Positions 1 to 10,704 of a stretch of DNA of 64,000 nucleotides are shown piece by piece (the stretch's first letter is position 1; each line of letters opens with the position of its first letter). A model generated the notes under the pieces. It made no database searches. It was not told the origin of the DNA and saw only the letters and a list, made by a program, of their open reading frames with translations. This stretch comes from Phlebotomus papatasi. Taxonomy: Eukaryota > Arthropoda > Insecta > Diptera > Psychodidae. The stretch spans positions 78,988,001-79,052,000 of the forward strand of contig NC_077222.1 of NCBI RefSeq assembly GCF_024763615.1, written 5' to 3'. The position numbers and the translations under genes are program-made.

Positions 1-884
1 CAATGATAAACGGCTGGAATTCATGGTTTTGGTCGTAATATACGAAAAAGCAGATTTTGGCTGTGATGATGATTGAACCCGACTTTAAATGTCCAAGATC
101 ATGAAAAGACCGGAAGATGAACAATGTATTTTATATTACCTTTAAGATATACAAGAAAGTGACATTTTCATAGCTGATCTGTGAATTATTTGTTAAAAAT
201 CAGTTTTGTCAACGCTAAATTTTGAAAATTCTAAAGTTTTTTTCTAAAAATATATATTTTTTATAGTAATCATAGAACAGCCATCCATAAAAATACTTAG
301 TATTAATTTATTTTATTCTGTGTTCAGTATTTTTTAATAAAAATATTTTAGTCATTTGATACCTAAACGATTATCAAACTCTTCAGGGTATCTTCACCTT
401 TTCTCACCTGGCTCTGAAATTAAAAAAAAGATAATGACGAACAGATGGTATTTTTGAGTTTGTTGGACCATAGCCTAGAAATGTAAAGAGTCTCATTTAA
501 AACTTATCTCACTATACTTTTTAAAGAATCAGACGTTAGAGGTTATAGGGTTAATAATAATAAAGAGAAGATAATTACTAAAATTTTGCCATGAGAGGGT
601 CAAAAATCGGTGGTCAGAAAAACTTACTTTTTCTGACTTTTTAGATCAAAATACAACTTTAGAAGGCAGTAGGAAAAATTTTATTTTTGGGTTACCGGTG
701 ACCCCGGTGACCCAATCGTTCTTAAAGGGTTAAGTTACCTTTGCATTTTCTTGACATCCCTTTAATTTTGCTAGTTACCTCGAATATTATGTAGTGTAAT
801 AACGACCATTTTGTAATAAAGTAAAACGATAGGTGTCAATAATATATGAAAACTTTAGTCTGGTTCGTCACAGATTCTGTGGGA
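1..884. other. AT-rich DNA upstream of the gdl-like gene
   Basis: No coding region is seen here. The segment about 600-736 ends in a motif (ACCCAATCGTTCTTAAAGGG followed by TTAA) that is the reverse complement of the left end of the TTAA-flanked element at 50134-50656, so a reversed, probably truncated copy of that family lies here. The gdl promoter must lie within the last couple of hundred bases; I see no clear TATA box. Confidence 0.5.
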
Positions 885-1567
885 ATGGAAGAAAATCAAG
901 AAAATACTAAATATTATGGGGAAATCTCTGACGATAATAATTCTTCATTGATTGGGGGAGAAGTGGCAGAAGCTCCAACTCCTGAATATCTTCAGAGGAA
1001 ATTGTATTTCCTCCTGGAACATCTCAAATTGTTCCATGCAGAACTTCCAGAGTAAGACTTTGTTATTGTTTTGATATGGCTTGAATCCTTCATTTCTTAA
1101 TGTTATGCAAAATCCACCCTTATCACAGATCATACCAGATGAGGATCCCATATGAATTACTTACCGGTTTGGCGAATTCTCTGCTAAATGACACCATTTT
1201 TGAGATCGTGAAGGGTCTGATGGAAATTCAGCACGTTACAGAGAAGCATCTGGAACAATTGCGGCAGCAAGTTGAGACAGAACACAATATTGAGGTTCAG
1301 GAATGGGTATCTAAGATTCACGATGATGAAGAATTGGAGCATATTCTCAATCTCATGAAGATAAAACATACGCAGAAATTGAAGGAAACGGACATAAAGC
1401 TTGTATTGCATTTGGATCAAAAAGTGAAGGATCAACAAATAACTCTGGATAAAGCAGGTGTTCCTGGATTTTATGTCACAGACAATCCTAAGGATATCAA
1501 AATCCAAATGCACCTATTAGATTTTATTCTTCGACTTAGCAATATGAAATTCGAGCCAAATAAATAA
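885..1567 (+). CDS. gdl: Gonadal (gdl)/DGCR6 family protein, two exons
   Basis: Exon 1 is 885-1051, the intron 1052-1128 (77 bp; donor AGA|GTAAG, acceptor TATCACAG|A), and exon 2 1129-1567. Splicing replaces an in-frame stop and joins ...FHAELPE to SYQMRIPYELL..., giving 201 aa, close to the usual length of this family. The core (ELP, RIPYELL, LNDTIFEIVKGLMEIQHVTEK) matches the DGCR6/gdl pattern of an ELP-x-YQ-R-PY block followed by TxFEIVxGLxEIQHxTE. The rest is helical and charged, rich in Lys, Glu and Gln, and probably coiled coil. Molecular function is poorly known: Drosophila gdl is named for germline transcripts and vertebrate DGCR6 lies in the DiGeorge region. An upstream in-frame ATG at 846 would add 13 residues (214 aa); I prefer 885 because those residues are not family-like. 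The next gene follows after 134 bp on the same strand. Confidence 0.88.
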
Positions 1568-1568
1568 A
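1563..1568 (+). terminator. AATAAA poly(A) signal overlapping the gdl stop codon
   Basis: The TAA stop at 1565-1567 lies inside an AATAAA hexamer. If it is used, the gdl 3' UTR would be only about 15-30 nt, which fits the tight 134-bp gap to the mRpS33 start. Usage is inferred, not seen. Confidence 0.45.
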
Positions 1569-1701
1569 ATTGTATTTTGAAATTCCCGCCTGAAACTTTT
1601 CGTTAATTTTTTTTGCGCTCAGTTTTCGCTGAGTTTGACGTTGGGGTTCGGCACGTGAAAAACGTAAACATTGAGAAAATAGTGGAAAATATTTGTTAAA
1701 A

Positions 1702-2037
1702 ATGTCCAAATACAAAAGTTTAATAAATTTAAATACACCCTACGCAAGGAGGATGCAGTATTTGTCTAATAGGATTTTTGGGGAAGTTGCCAGACCTACA
1801 AATTCAAAGTCAATGAAGGTGGTCAAGATGTTCAGCGCCAAACCCGTAGAAAAGGAAGATTATTACGTGAATTACTACCCGCGGCATGTGGAAGTTGGCT
1901 GGTTGATGAGGCATCTCCGGGCATATGGTCTTTTCCGCGATGAGCATGAGGACTTCAAAGAGGAAATGAAAAGACTCCGCGCTCTACGTGGGAAAGCTCC
2001 TCCACCCCGTGGCGAAGGCAAGAGATCTAAGAAATAG
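1702..2037 (+). CDS. mRpS33: Mitochondrial ribosomal protein S33 (mS33)
   Basis: A 111-aa single-exon protein of the small subunit of the mitochondrial ribosome. Diagnostic blocks are YARRMQYLSNRIFGEVARPT, NSKSMKVVKMFS, a Tyr-Tyr-Pro segment, LRAYGLFRDEHEDFKEEMKR and a basic tail ending GEGKRSKK. These match the MRPS33 family closely over its full length (about 106-113 aa). The start is the ATG at 1702 in an AAAAATG context; the frame is open slightly upstream but only through TTG. Like many small mitoribosomal proteins, it has a basic N-terminus and no obvious cleavable presequence. A CACGTG E-box-like motif lies in the short gap between gdl and this gene (near 1654) and may be part of its promoter. 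The ttk gene converges on it from the other strand. Confidence 0.95.
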   Translation: MSKYKSLINLNTPYARRMQYLSNRIFGEVARPTNSKSMKVVKMFSAKPVEKEDYYVNYYPRHVEVGWLMRHLRAYGLFRDEHEDFKEEMKRLRALRGKAPPPRGEGKRSKK

Positions 2038-2913
2038 TCCCTGGATCAATTTAAATTAATTTCTTTACATAGAATTATGTAGATAAAAATGAGTTTATGT
2101 AAAAAATAATTAAAATTATTAAAAAAAAATCAAAATTTTTTGTTTCTTTTACTTCACACCCTTCACACTGCTGACAGCGCTATGAGTGGCTGGTATTCGT
2201 ATTACAATTCAGTCGAATAGAAAATTCAGTTGGCCCAGTCGAAGAAATTTTATTTTTCTCGTAAAATGTGTTTTTTATTAGTTTTTACACAGAAAAGTAC
2301 TTGAAAATATACTCTTTAAAGTTTAATTCTAACATCACATATCTAGAGAAGTTTATTTTGGACGTGAATATCCCAAAATCTAGATTCTTTATTCAATAGT
2401 TGAGTTGTCATTAGAAATTTACAATAAAGTTTTATAATTTTTGGTATTTTATCACAACATCGAATATACGAAAAGGTAAATACTTTTTTCTTCCTCAAAT
2501 ATTACTTTTTAATATCTTACTGATTGTAATATTTCGGAAAAACCTTGGAAATTGTTCTATTGCTTCGTTCAAAACGAAGTACGTAAAAGAATGGGGCATA
2601 AGTATTTTTTCCAAGAAAAGGGGATGAAAGACTTGTATCTGATCCGATTCCTGTCTCTTTTGAGGATCATCAAACCTAGTTTTGAAATATTAACAAACCC
2701 TGGGGGTTTCTTACCCTGTTAGTCTGCATTTAGGAAGGAAATCCTTAGGGCTTATGGGATGATTTAGAGCTCAAGGAACTTAATAATCTTGGTATCTTTG
2801 GCACTGGGGTTTAGTTTTCTTTACTTTAGAAGGGTTTTGATTCCTCCAATTCAATCTGGAGGTTCTCAAGAAATGTCTGATGTTCAGATTCTCTGCATTC
2901 TCCTGGAACAATC
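2038..2913. other. Convergent intergenic region, probable 3' UTRs
   Basis: This lies between the mRpS33 stop (plus) and the ttk third-exon stop (minus). No ORF of interest is seen. On the minus strand AATAAA hexamers occur at 2352-2357 and 2388-2393, about 520-560 nt past the ttk stop at 2914, and are candidate poly(A) signals for that isoform. Confidence 0.4.
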
Positions 2914-3515
2914 TTAGGATGTGTTCATGACTGTAGATCGCCGATTGTAGCCTTTCCGACTTTCAGTAGTTCCTTGGGCTTCACATTCCTTCCTTACGCG
3001 ATTGATAATATTTGCCACAAGTTGCTCATCCCGTTTCCTCTGATCTTCCCATGAATCTTCAAAAAGGCGATTCCCTGTAGTTATTTTCACGGACACATTT
3101 TCTGTAGACACTTCCTGGTTCACCGTGATGGTAGCAGGAAAGTCTACGGTGTTTGTGTGACGACTGGCCAGATGTCCGATGTAGCCTTTGCGAGATTTAA
3201 AAAATGCACTGCACTGGTCACATTGGAAGAGAGCACTTGGGTGGCTAGAGGAAGAATTAGTGGGATTGTGGATTTTGTACTTGTGGCGGTACCAGTGAGT
3301 TCGACTGGATAGAACTTCTCCGCATAATTTACACACAACACTTCCGTCCTCTTGAATGAGATAGTGCAGTAAGTCAGCCTTCTCTTGGACATTCTTAGTT
3401 TTGTCCAAAATTGCAGATTCCCTTTCTGGATCGTCTTCTGCATTTTTTGGAGGTTTTTCTGGAAGAATCTGCACTACCAGGGCTGGTGGGAAGTTGCACA
3501 TATCCTTGGTTTTAT
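2914..3515 (-). CDS. ttk: ttk terminal exon 3: third alternative C2H2 zinc-finger pair
   Basis: The exon opens after a strong acceptor (TTTTTTCTTTTCAG|AT) and runs to a stop at 2914. Its frame needs one base from the upstream exon (phase 1), exactly what the shared donor at 20767 supplies. Joined to the four shared exons it gives 1410 nt, 469 aa. It holds two fingers: CKLC...H-x4-H (about residues 331-352) and CDQC...H-x4-H (about 368-389), each C-x2-C-x12-H-x4-H, the spacing of Ttk fingers, with a Ser-rich linker instead of the short p69 linker. A charged, Arg/Glu-rich probable helix follows (EDQRKRDEQLVANIINRVRK). I know two finger pairs for Drosophila ttk (p69 and p88); this pair resembles neither. 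It could instead belong to an independent gene, but the phase match, strand and missing local BTB or start favour a third ttk isoform. The intron just upstream contains a dispersed repeat. Confidence 0.72.
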
Positions 3516-3529
3516 CTGAAAAGAAAAAA

Positions 3530-3760
3530 GAATATTTGAGCTCCCTTAGACTGTCTTCAGACCAAAGGTTTAGCCCAGTTCCCGAGGGTCTCAAAACCTT
3601 CAACAGCAACCAATTTTATTGATTTTTCAGCCCCTAAAGATCATTATTTACCCTTCACAATCCAATTAAGTCAAAATTTTCCAAAAAATCTTGATCGATA
3701 TGAAATTAGAGAATTTAAGCCATATGGCAAAGCCAAGGTCTGAAGTCCATATTAGGTGCA
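3530..3760 (+). repeat. Dispersed repeat R, copy 1 (directly upstream of the ttk third exon)
   Basis: The run from CTTCAGAC (about 3553) through GCAACCAATTTTATT to the AAATTAGAG segment (about 3710) recurs at about 4960-5410 and, inverted, at about 5405-5590. It starts within about 15-40 bases of the splice acceptor at 3515, so element sequence may form part of the 3' splice-site region. Confidence 0.6.
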
Positions 3761-4954
3761 ATTGAAATTGATTCGAGGAATGTAAATATATTTCCTTGAT
3801 TTTGAGAGATCTAAACGTATCAGTTGATATCCATATAGTCTTAAATTGTGTCAATTTTGGATAGAATTTTTTTTATTAAATCTCTCACGATAGGAGCTTC
3901 ACTCTCTAAGTATGATTAAGTAACCAGATATTTTTCCCTGGCTACTTATGAGAACTGTTCCCAAGGGTCCAAATGTTCCAAATGTCGGACACGTTACATG
4001 AGCCCTAAAGTCCTAAGGTTCTTCGCTTTATTTGCTATCTTCTTTTCAAAAGTTATTTAGAACCTTAAAAAGTTAAATTATTTTCCCTCTAAAATTCTTA
4101 GAATATTTAAAATTAAATAAAAAAAATCATAGATATTGCCATATTGCTTTGTGTTTTATATCGGACACCATGTTCTTGAAGTCCTTTCCAAATCTCTTTC
4201 AAGGTTTATTTTACAGATTTTACATCTTGTTCGTAGAGTCAACGCTATTTTGTTCCTTTGGCATTTATACAACTTCTAGAAATTGAAAAAAAAAAAATAT
4301 AAAAATTTTGAGAGTTAAAAGAAGTGTCCGATATTTCAAGCTGACTCACAGATCCCCTATTTTACTAGGTGAATTTAAAATTCTAAATAAAAGGATCATA
4401 AGACTAGCTAATCATCATATGTAAAACAAAGATAACGTTCTTTTCTGATTGTAAACAGGTTGCAGACCTAAGATTTATCCATATGGCTTATTGCTCTGAT
4501 TTCTCAAAAAATAAGATTTTTGCGAAAATATTTATTTTTAAGCAAATAATCCAACAGATTTTGTAAAATCACTAGAATTTCTTATTGCATAAATTCCAGA
4601 TTTTCGGGAACTTGGTATAACTGGACTAAATCAAAAAGAAGTGAATTTTCAGACATTTTTTCTTTTCAATGAACTTTTGCTGGGTCCAAGGAGAATATTT
4701 TAATGAAAGAGATAAGTGGATTTTGACAATAATCTGACAAATTCAGGGAAGACAGAGAGATAGGGATGTAATTCGTACAACTAGACTTATCCTGTAAAAT
4801 TTGGTAGTAAAGATTTATCGACATACACAGAGTATTAAGCTAAATATTCGCTAAAATATAATAGAAAAAATATAATATAAATAAATAAAGCTAAAATATA
4901 ATAGAATATTTAGCTAAATATTAGAGCTAAATATTCTTGAGAATCAGTTGGAGT
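3761..4954. other. Intronic AT-rich DNA
   Basis: Part of the long minus-strand ttk intron leading to the third terminal exon. Apart from low-complexity palindromic TAAATATTC/TAATAGAA sequence at about 4825-4935, I recognise nothing here. Confidence 0.4.
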
Positions 4955-5410
4955 TTGTTTGGGCCTTAAATCGGTCTTCAGATTAGAGGTTTAGTCCAAT
5001 TCCCGAAGTTCTTAAAATCCTATGTACAGTATACTCTCGCTCAATCGGCTCTTTCTCAATCGGGCGACAAATTTTGTTGACAATTTTCACGTTTAATTAT
5101 GAAGCTAATTCGATCAAATTCACTGTAGTTCTTTCTATTTTATCGTGATTCTTTATAATTGAGCGCTTTTTGTGGAATTTACATAGGCTTTGACGGTCAA
5201 TTCTATCGCTAAACCGGATGACATTTTGCCCCATATTCCCGATTGAGAGAGAGTCTACTGTAGCAACCAATTTTATTAGTTTTTCAGATTCTAATAGAGC
5301 ATTTGTCCTTAATAATCCAAGCATAAGTCAAAATTTTCCGAAACATTTTGATTGATAAGAAATTAGAGGAATTAAGCCCTCTGGCTAAACCTTTAGATCT
5401 GAAGCCCGTG
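4955..5410 (+). repeat. Dispersed repeat R, copy 2, split by a MITE
   Basis: Homologous to 3530-3760, but interrupted after CCTATGTA by the 234-bp TIR element at 5027-5260. The homology resumes at GCAACCAATTTTATT. Confidence 0.65.
5027..5260 (+). mobile_element. Family A miniature TIR element, copy 1
   Basis: It begins CAGTATACTCTCGCTCAATC and ends GATTGAGAGAGAGTCTACTG, flanked by TA on both sides. The TIRs and TA target suggest a Tc1/mariner/pogo-type non-autonomous element. The interior (ATTGAGCGCTTTTTGTGGAA and a CCGGATGACATTTTGCCCC block) is shared with the copies at 6281, 10278, 11423 and 21073. It encodes only short chance ORFs. Confidence 0.85.
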
Positions 5411-5600
5411 TAGGGCTTAGCAATATGGTTTAACTCTAATTTCTTATCAGTCAAGATTTTTTGAAATATTTTTGGTCAAGATTGGATTATTAAAGACAAA
5501 TAATCCACTATAGATTCTAAAAATCTAATGAAATTAGTGGCTACTTAGGATTTTGATACCTCATAAAATGGGCTTAACCTCTAGTCTGAGATCGATTTAT
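5405..5600 (-). repeat. Dispersed repeat R, copy 3, inverted and without the MITE
   Basis: The reverse complement reads CAGACTAGAGGTTAAGCCCA, then AAAATCCTAAGTAGCCACTA, matching copies 1 and 2. At the position of the MITE there is a single TA, so this copy is an empty site. Copies 2 and 3 abut tail to tail. Confidence 0.6.
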
Positions 5601-6280
5601 TGAGATAACACGAGTTTAATCAAATAATTCCACTACTTTCTTAAATGTTTTCAATTTAATATCTCAGAATTGTTAAATAGAATGTCTTCAGTAAATACCA
5701 TATCTCTATTACCAAACAGGATCTGGGGACGGATTCTGCATATTTTCCAGAATTGTCATACAAAAAAAAAAACTAATGAGAAAAGTCACGAGTTAAAAAT
5801 AACTTGATAAACTTTGTAATGAACAATGTAAGATTTATCGATTTTAAAGCCAAATCCTATGCAAGTATCCAACTTAAACTGTCCCAGTTTGTTCATTTAT
5901 ACGAAATCTTTCTACAGTATGACAATTCTCATAGATATGCAGAATTACCTTTATTTCAGTGAATGAAAGTGAGTTCTTGTTACATCTTTCACTCATCAGA
6001 TAAACATTTCGTCGCTTTCGTCGGCTCCAAAGAAGAGTATTGTGAGTCTACTTACAATAGTATAAAAATACTATCTTTTTATACTATTGGATTCAGAAAT
6101 CTTAGATCTAAGTACATCCCCACAAAATTTTATGTTCATTAAGATAAGATATTGCCGCAAAAGTTACAAGAAAAAAATACTGCAAATAACTTAAAAGTAG
6201 CGTTAACCAGAAGATATTCAATGCGTATGTATGATAAAATATAGTTTCTGAAAGTATACTACTGAAGCTGAAAGTATATA

Positions 6281-6511
6281 CAGTAGACTCTCGCTCAATC
6301 GGCTCTTTTTCAATCAGGCGCAAAATTTTGTTGGCAATTTTCACGTTTAATTATGAAGCTAATTTGCTCAAATTCGCTGTAGTTCTTATTTTATCGTGAT
6401 TCTTTATATTTGAGCACTTTTTGTGGAATTTACAATGATTTCGATACCCAAATCTCTCGGTCATTTGGATGACATTTTGACCCATATACCCGATTGAGAG
6501 AGAGTCTACTG
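6281..6511 (+). mobile_element. Family A miniature TIR element, copy 2
   Basis: TA-flanked, starting CAGTAGACTCTCGCTCAATC and ending GAGAGAGAGTCTACTG. About 231 bp, same orientation and interior as the copy at 5027. Confidence 0.85.
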
Positions 6512-6602
6512 TAATTGCAGTGAAATATTTTAAAAACAAATTTTAACTGTCAAGTCAAAACTTTTTAACCTCTTTTGTAAAGTTTACATTTTAGACTTAT
6601 AA

Positions 6603-7060
6603 TAATGCTCAACGTATAATAAATTTTGTTTTGCAAACATCTTTTTGACAACTTAGTGAGAGTGAAAGAGATATAAATCTAGTAATCTTATTCACTGTCA
6701 TAGGAAATTTTGAAAGCATGTTTACAAACAAAAGTTATTATGCGTTGGGAATATATCTACATTTCATTTACACTCATAGATAATGTTGAAAACAGGTTTA
6801 CAAACAAAAATTATTGTGCACTAGGCGTATAAAAAATTTCCGCTCCTCTAGTAAAATTTCCGTAAGAGTGAATAAGATCGACATCTAGTCATCTCTGTCC
6901 ATCTCATAAGTAATTTTGAAAACATGTTTAGAAACAAAGGTTATTTCGTGTTGGGCATAGTCCCTCTTGTTTTGTAAACATGTTTACGAAGCAAATGTCA
7001 TTGTGCAAGATGACTAGATGTAGATTTCACTTACTGTAATGTCACATAGGATGAACATGG
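6603..7060. mobile_element. Cluster of family E palindromic MITE copies and fragments
   Basis: One complete copy is about 6603-6752, with ends close to CACAATAACTTTTGTTTGTA and its complement (CAAACAAAAGTTATTATGCG on the right). Partial copies follow at about 6765-6840 and 6890-7015. The shared core is GTTTACAAACAAAA plus a CACTCTCAC/GAGAGTGA segment. The same family is nested at 61614-61760. Confidence 0.65.
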
Positions 7061-7160
7061 AAATGTGGAACATATCGCCATGTCGGACAAACTGATTTTA
7101 ATTTCGGCCAGACTCTTAAAACTTAAATAAAAATAAATTATTTTAAGAGCACTTTAAAAT

Positions 7161-7696
7161 TTAACCCTCTAACGGTGTTTTCTTTAATATGTGAAAAAAA
7201 GTTCTAAAATAATGTTTTCTAGGATAATTATGATCCAATAAACTCGAAAAAAACCATCCATTCTTCATTATCTCTTAGTTTAGGCGCTAGGATAGAAAAT
7301 ATAAAAATTTTTTGAAACTCTTTTTGCTTCTAAAATTCAAATTTTTAGTTTTTTCAAATTTTTTAAATAAAATATACAAAGTAGAATGACATATCTTTCA
7401 GTAAAAAATAAATGTATTTTAGTCAGATAACTTTAAATCGGTATTTTTATGGAAATTGGAAATGAGTTTTTGTGCACAAATATTTTTTGTTGCTTTTTCT
7501 CTGACCTGTCACACAAAACTGGGAATAGCAACTAAACGAAGAGTCAAAATGAGTTCAAACTTTCAAGAGATGTTTATAAGACTATTACCGAGGACACTAT
7601 AGCACTTTTAAATAAATAAAACCTTTATTGTCGCTGTAAATGTAATTTTTGTGAAGACCGCCTGGAGGCGGTCTTACCCGTTCGTTAGAGGGTTAA
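7161..7696. mobile_element. TTAA-flanked miniature element, piggyBac-type ends
   Basis: It starts TTAA-CCCTCTAACG and ends CGTTAGAGGG-TTAA, 536 bp in all. A duplicated TTAA with C-rich inner ends is the piggyBac signature. There is no transposase ORF, so it is non-autonomous. It also carries a short GACCGCCTGGAGGCGGTC hairpin near its right end. Confidence 0.7.
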
Positions 7697-7782
7697 TAAA
7701 TTTTTACTAGAAAATTAAAATTGCAGCTTCCAAATTGGTTTGTCCGAAATACCACGTTGTCCGACTTTTTAACAATTGTGGC

Positions 7783-7950
7783 TCAAACACAATAATTTTG
7801 TTTTGTAAAACATGTATTTGAATTTGACATTTCAACGAGAATATGGGCTAAAATTTACTTCTAATCATCTCGCCCATCTCGCTCACTCTCATAGGCTGTT
7901 TCGAAAACATGTTTACAAAACCAAAAATTATTGTGCAATGCTCATTATGA
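7783..7950. mobile_element. Family E palindromic MITE
   Basis: The left end has CACAATAATTTTGTTTTGTA and the right end CATGTTTACAAAACCAAAAA then TTATTGTGC, with the CTCGCTCACTCTCATAGG core between. It is a diverged copy of the family at 6603 and 61614. Confidence 0.65.
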
Positions 7951-10277
7951 TAATAATTTGTTAAACTGCATCTCATGATCGATATAATTAAAAGATTAGT
8001 TTTCAATGTAATAAAAGGCTGTTGATAATTTAATATGAAATTTATTACAATAAAAAATCATTCATTTCCGTTTTTTTCTGTAATTTCTTTCACACCGTGT
8101 TAAATTAAATTTTCAGTGTATTCTTACAAAGCATTTTTCTTCTATTTTCAGTGGTTTTTTTCTCTTCCTCGAGTGGATGACATATATAAAAGTTCGATAA
8201 AAAACAGGTAAATACTTTTTCTCATTTTAATCTTGGGTTTTGTTTTGCTTTATTAAAAAAGAACAAAATATGATTCATCTTTTATACAAATGATTTTTTT
8301 TGTCTGACTTGTTGTAGGTGTAAATACAAATATATATAAAGATTCCATCTGCTTTTTTTGTTTAATAATATTAATTTTTTAAATAATTAAATTCACACGC
8401 ACACAAAACACACAAAATTGTTTTAATTTTACTTCATCGCGAAGCAGTTTTTATATTTTTATATTTTTCTTTGCAATGTTTTTTTCACGTTGTTTTCCCT
8501 TTCAATATTTTGTTGTGTGCGAAAAATACAAATTAGACTAAAAGTATTCACTGGACAAGGGTTTTCAGAAAAAAAAATAGGTGGTTCTTGTTTTCGCGAT
8601 TTTTTTTTCAATAACAGGGATAACGGGTGGTATATTGTTGTGAAAAGAAAAATAAATTGCCAATTGTCCCTCTTTGAGGTTCTTTAATTATACAACACTA
8701 GAATTATTAGGTTATATGTAGGTGATTGTAAAAAAAAAGGTTTATTTAACCACACCCGTTAATTAGGACTTTTTTAATTCCTTCATTATAACTTCTTCCA
8801 TGCATTCTCTCTCTCTCTTTCAAAAATATAATCATTGCACTGTTCTTAATGTTGAAAATAGACTTGAAATTTTTTTTTATCAAAATATTAAAAAAAAAAC
8901 AAAAAAAAATGAAAATCGGTTTTTACAGCACGTGAAATTTCTTTTGTTTTAGCCTATTCTATATATATATTTTTCTTCATTGAAAATAATTATAGTAGAA
9001 AATAGAAAATAATTAATAATATTTATAATATTTCCAAAATAAAAACTTTATTACTAGAGTAATATATTGCTTTTAAGTTTTTTTTTCTTTAAATTACTAT
9101 TTTTACTGAAGATTTTCCTTCATGGTTGCTTCTTTCTTCTCCTTTTTTTTCGATAAATTATTTATTCTTTTTTGTTATTACTCTGTTTTTCTCTTTTTAC
9201 ATCTCCATTGTACAACTGCAATGGCACAAATCTTTTAATTTAAAAGATTTGTTTTCGGTGAAGCAAAAATAGACTACAAACTGACCAATTTTTTTTAGTG
9301 TGTTTATGTGTAACAAACCATCTGTTCGTGTTAATACAATAACCACTCAAAATTAGAGAAAAAATATACAAAAAAATGTTTTAAGGGAAAAAAGGTAAAA
9401 GTTCTATACAAATTATATTTATACTAAAGATAGTGTTTCTTCTCCTTAAAAAATTGTTATTTTGTTGCTTTCGTTACTGTTGTATATTTTCTTTTTTTTA
9501 ATTCTTTCACGTTCTATTTTTCACGGTTTTTGTGCAAGTACTTTTTGTGTTTATGCAATTCCTCTTTACACGAAAAACTTGTTGTTTTTATTTACAGAAG
9601 AAAGAAGATTATTAACATTATTCAAAAATAATAATTATCACAAAAATTGTATAAATCAAATCGAAATATTATTTTTTCGATTTTTTGCTATTGTGAGTTT
9701 ACTCGTATTTCGAGTTTATATTAAAAAAAAAAACAGAGGTGTTAGCAAAGCTTAGCTTTTCATTCTAGTAATATTTTCACTCTTTTTTTTTAAAGGTATT
9801 TTCCGCTTCCAAAAAATAAATGTGTAAGATACTAGGGCAATTTTTCAGGGTATTGTTTTTTTTTATTGATAAAACCTTTCCCATTTTACAATTAAAAAAA
9901 ATTCACTTTATTTAAATTAAATTGAGAACATAGTATAGTTGTTTTTTATTTCAAGTAACATAATTCAATTGGGACTAAGATTTCTTTTAATTATTTTTTT
10001 CTCATTTTTACTACTCCATGGCATTTACTTCAATTTCTTTTTAATTATTCACTTTACAATTTTCCTCAAAATGATTAATTTATTCTAATTTGTACTTTCT
10101 TTTTTTACGTGATAGTTTTTTTTTTAAATTTTTTCTCATATTTCTTTATTTATTTTGTAGTTGTGGAGAAAGAAAAAAATGAATTTTGATTTTATTTTTT
10201 GATTTGTCTCCGGTACAGCTTTTAGGATTAGGAAAATTTCGTGAAATCAAAATTGATAATCAATCGTTTTGGATATA
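7951..10277. other. AT-rich intron sequence, no gene recognised
   Basis: Long T-rich and A-rich runs with scattered CA or CT simple repeats (for example ACACACAAAACACAC near 8400 and CTCTCTCTCT near 8810). Short ORFs here are Phe/Leu/Lys-rich products of low complexity. It lies between the ttk p88-type and third terminal exons. Confidence 0.45.
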
Positions 10278-10509
10278 CAGTAGACTCTCTCTCAATCGGA
10301 AATATGGGGCGAAATGTCATCCGGTTTATCGATAGATTTAGGCACCAAAGCCTTTGTAAATTTCACAAAAAGCGCTCAATTATAAAGAATCACGATAAAA
10401 TAGGTAGAACTACAGCGAATTTGAGCAAATTAGCTTTATAATTAAACGTGAAAATTGTCAACAAAATTTTTCGCCCGATTGAAAAAGAGCCGATTGAGTG
10501 AGTCTACTG
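10278..10509 (-). mobile_element. Family A miniature TIR element, copy 3
   Basis: TA-flanked, starting CAGTAGACTCTCTCTCAATC and ending GATTGAGTGAGTCTACTG. About 232 bp, in reverse orientation relative to 5027. A (CTT)n tract follows at about 10530-10552. A further lone related end (CAGTAGACTCGCTAATTCG) starts at 10578, and I could not place its partner. Confidence 0.83.
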
Positions 10510-10704
10510 TATCCATCTTACTTTTTCGCACTCTTCTTCTTCTTCTTCTTTTAACCATCATAAGAAATTGAATTTTACAGTAGACTCGCTAATTCGCACT
10601 TTCTGCGTCCAGTTTAATCTTGAAAAACTTTAGCCTTAGATTTTTCAAACCATTTGCTGACGTTTTCAAGATTTTAGTGAAGAAAGGCCATTTTTGTATA
10701 TTAA

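Noticed and set aside
3144..3443. Minus-strand 99-codon ORF overlapping the third finger exon
   Set aside because: Shadow frame of the zinc-finger reading frame, with no domain.
10241..10441. Recurrent small ORFs of FHKKRSIIKNHDKI type (also at 5097, 6351 and 11493)
   Set aside because: They fall inside family A MITEs, and the shared peptide simply reflects the shared DNA; no transposase motif is present.
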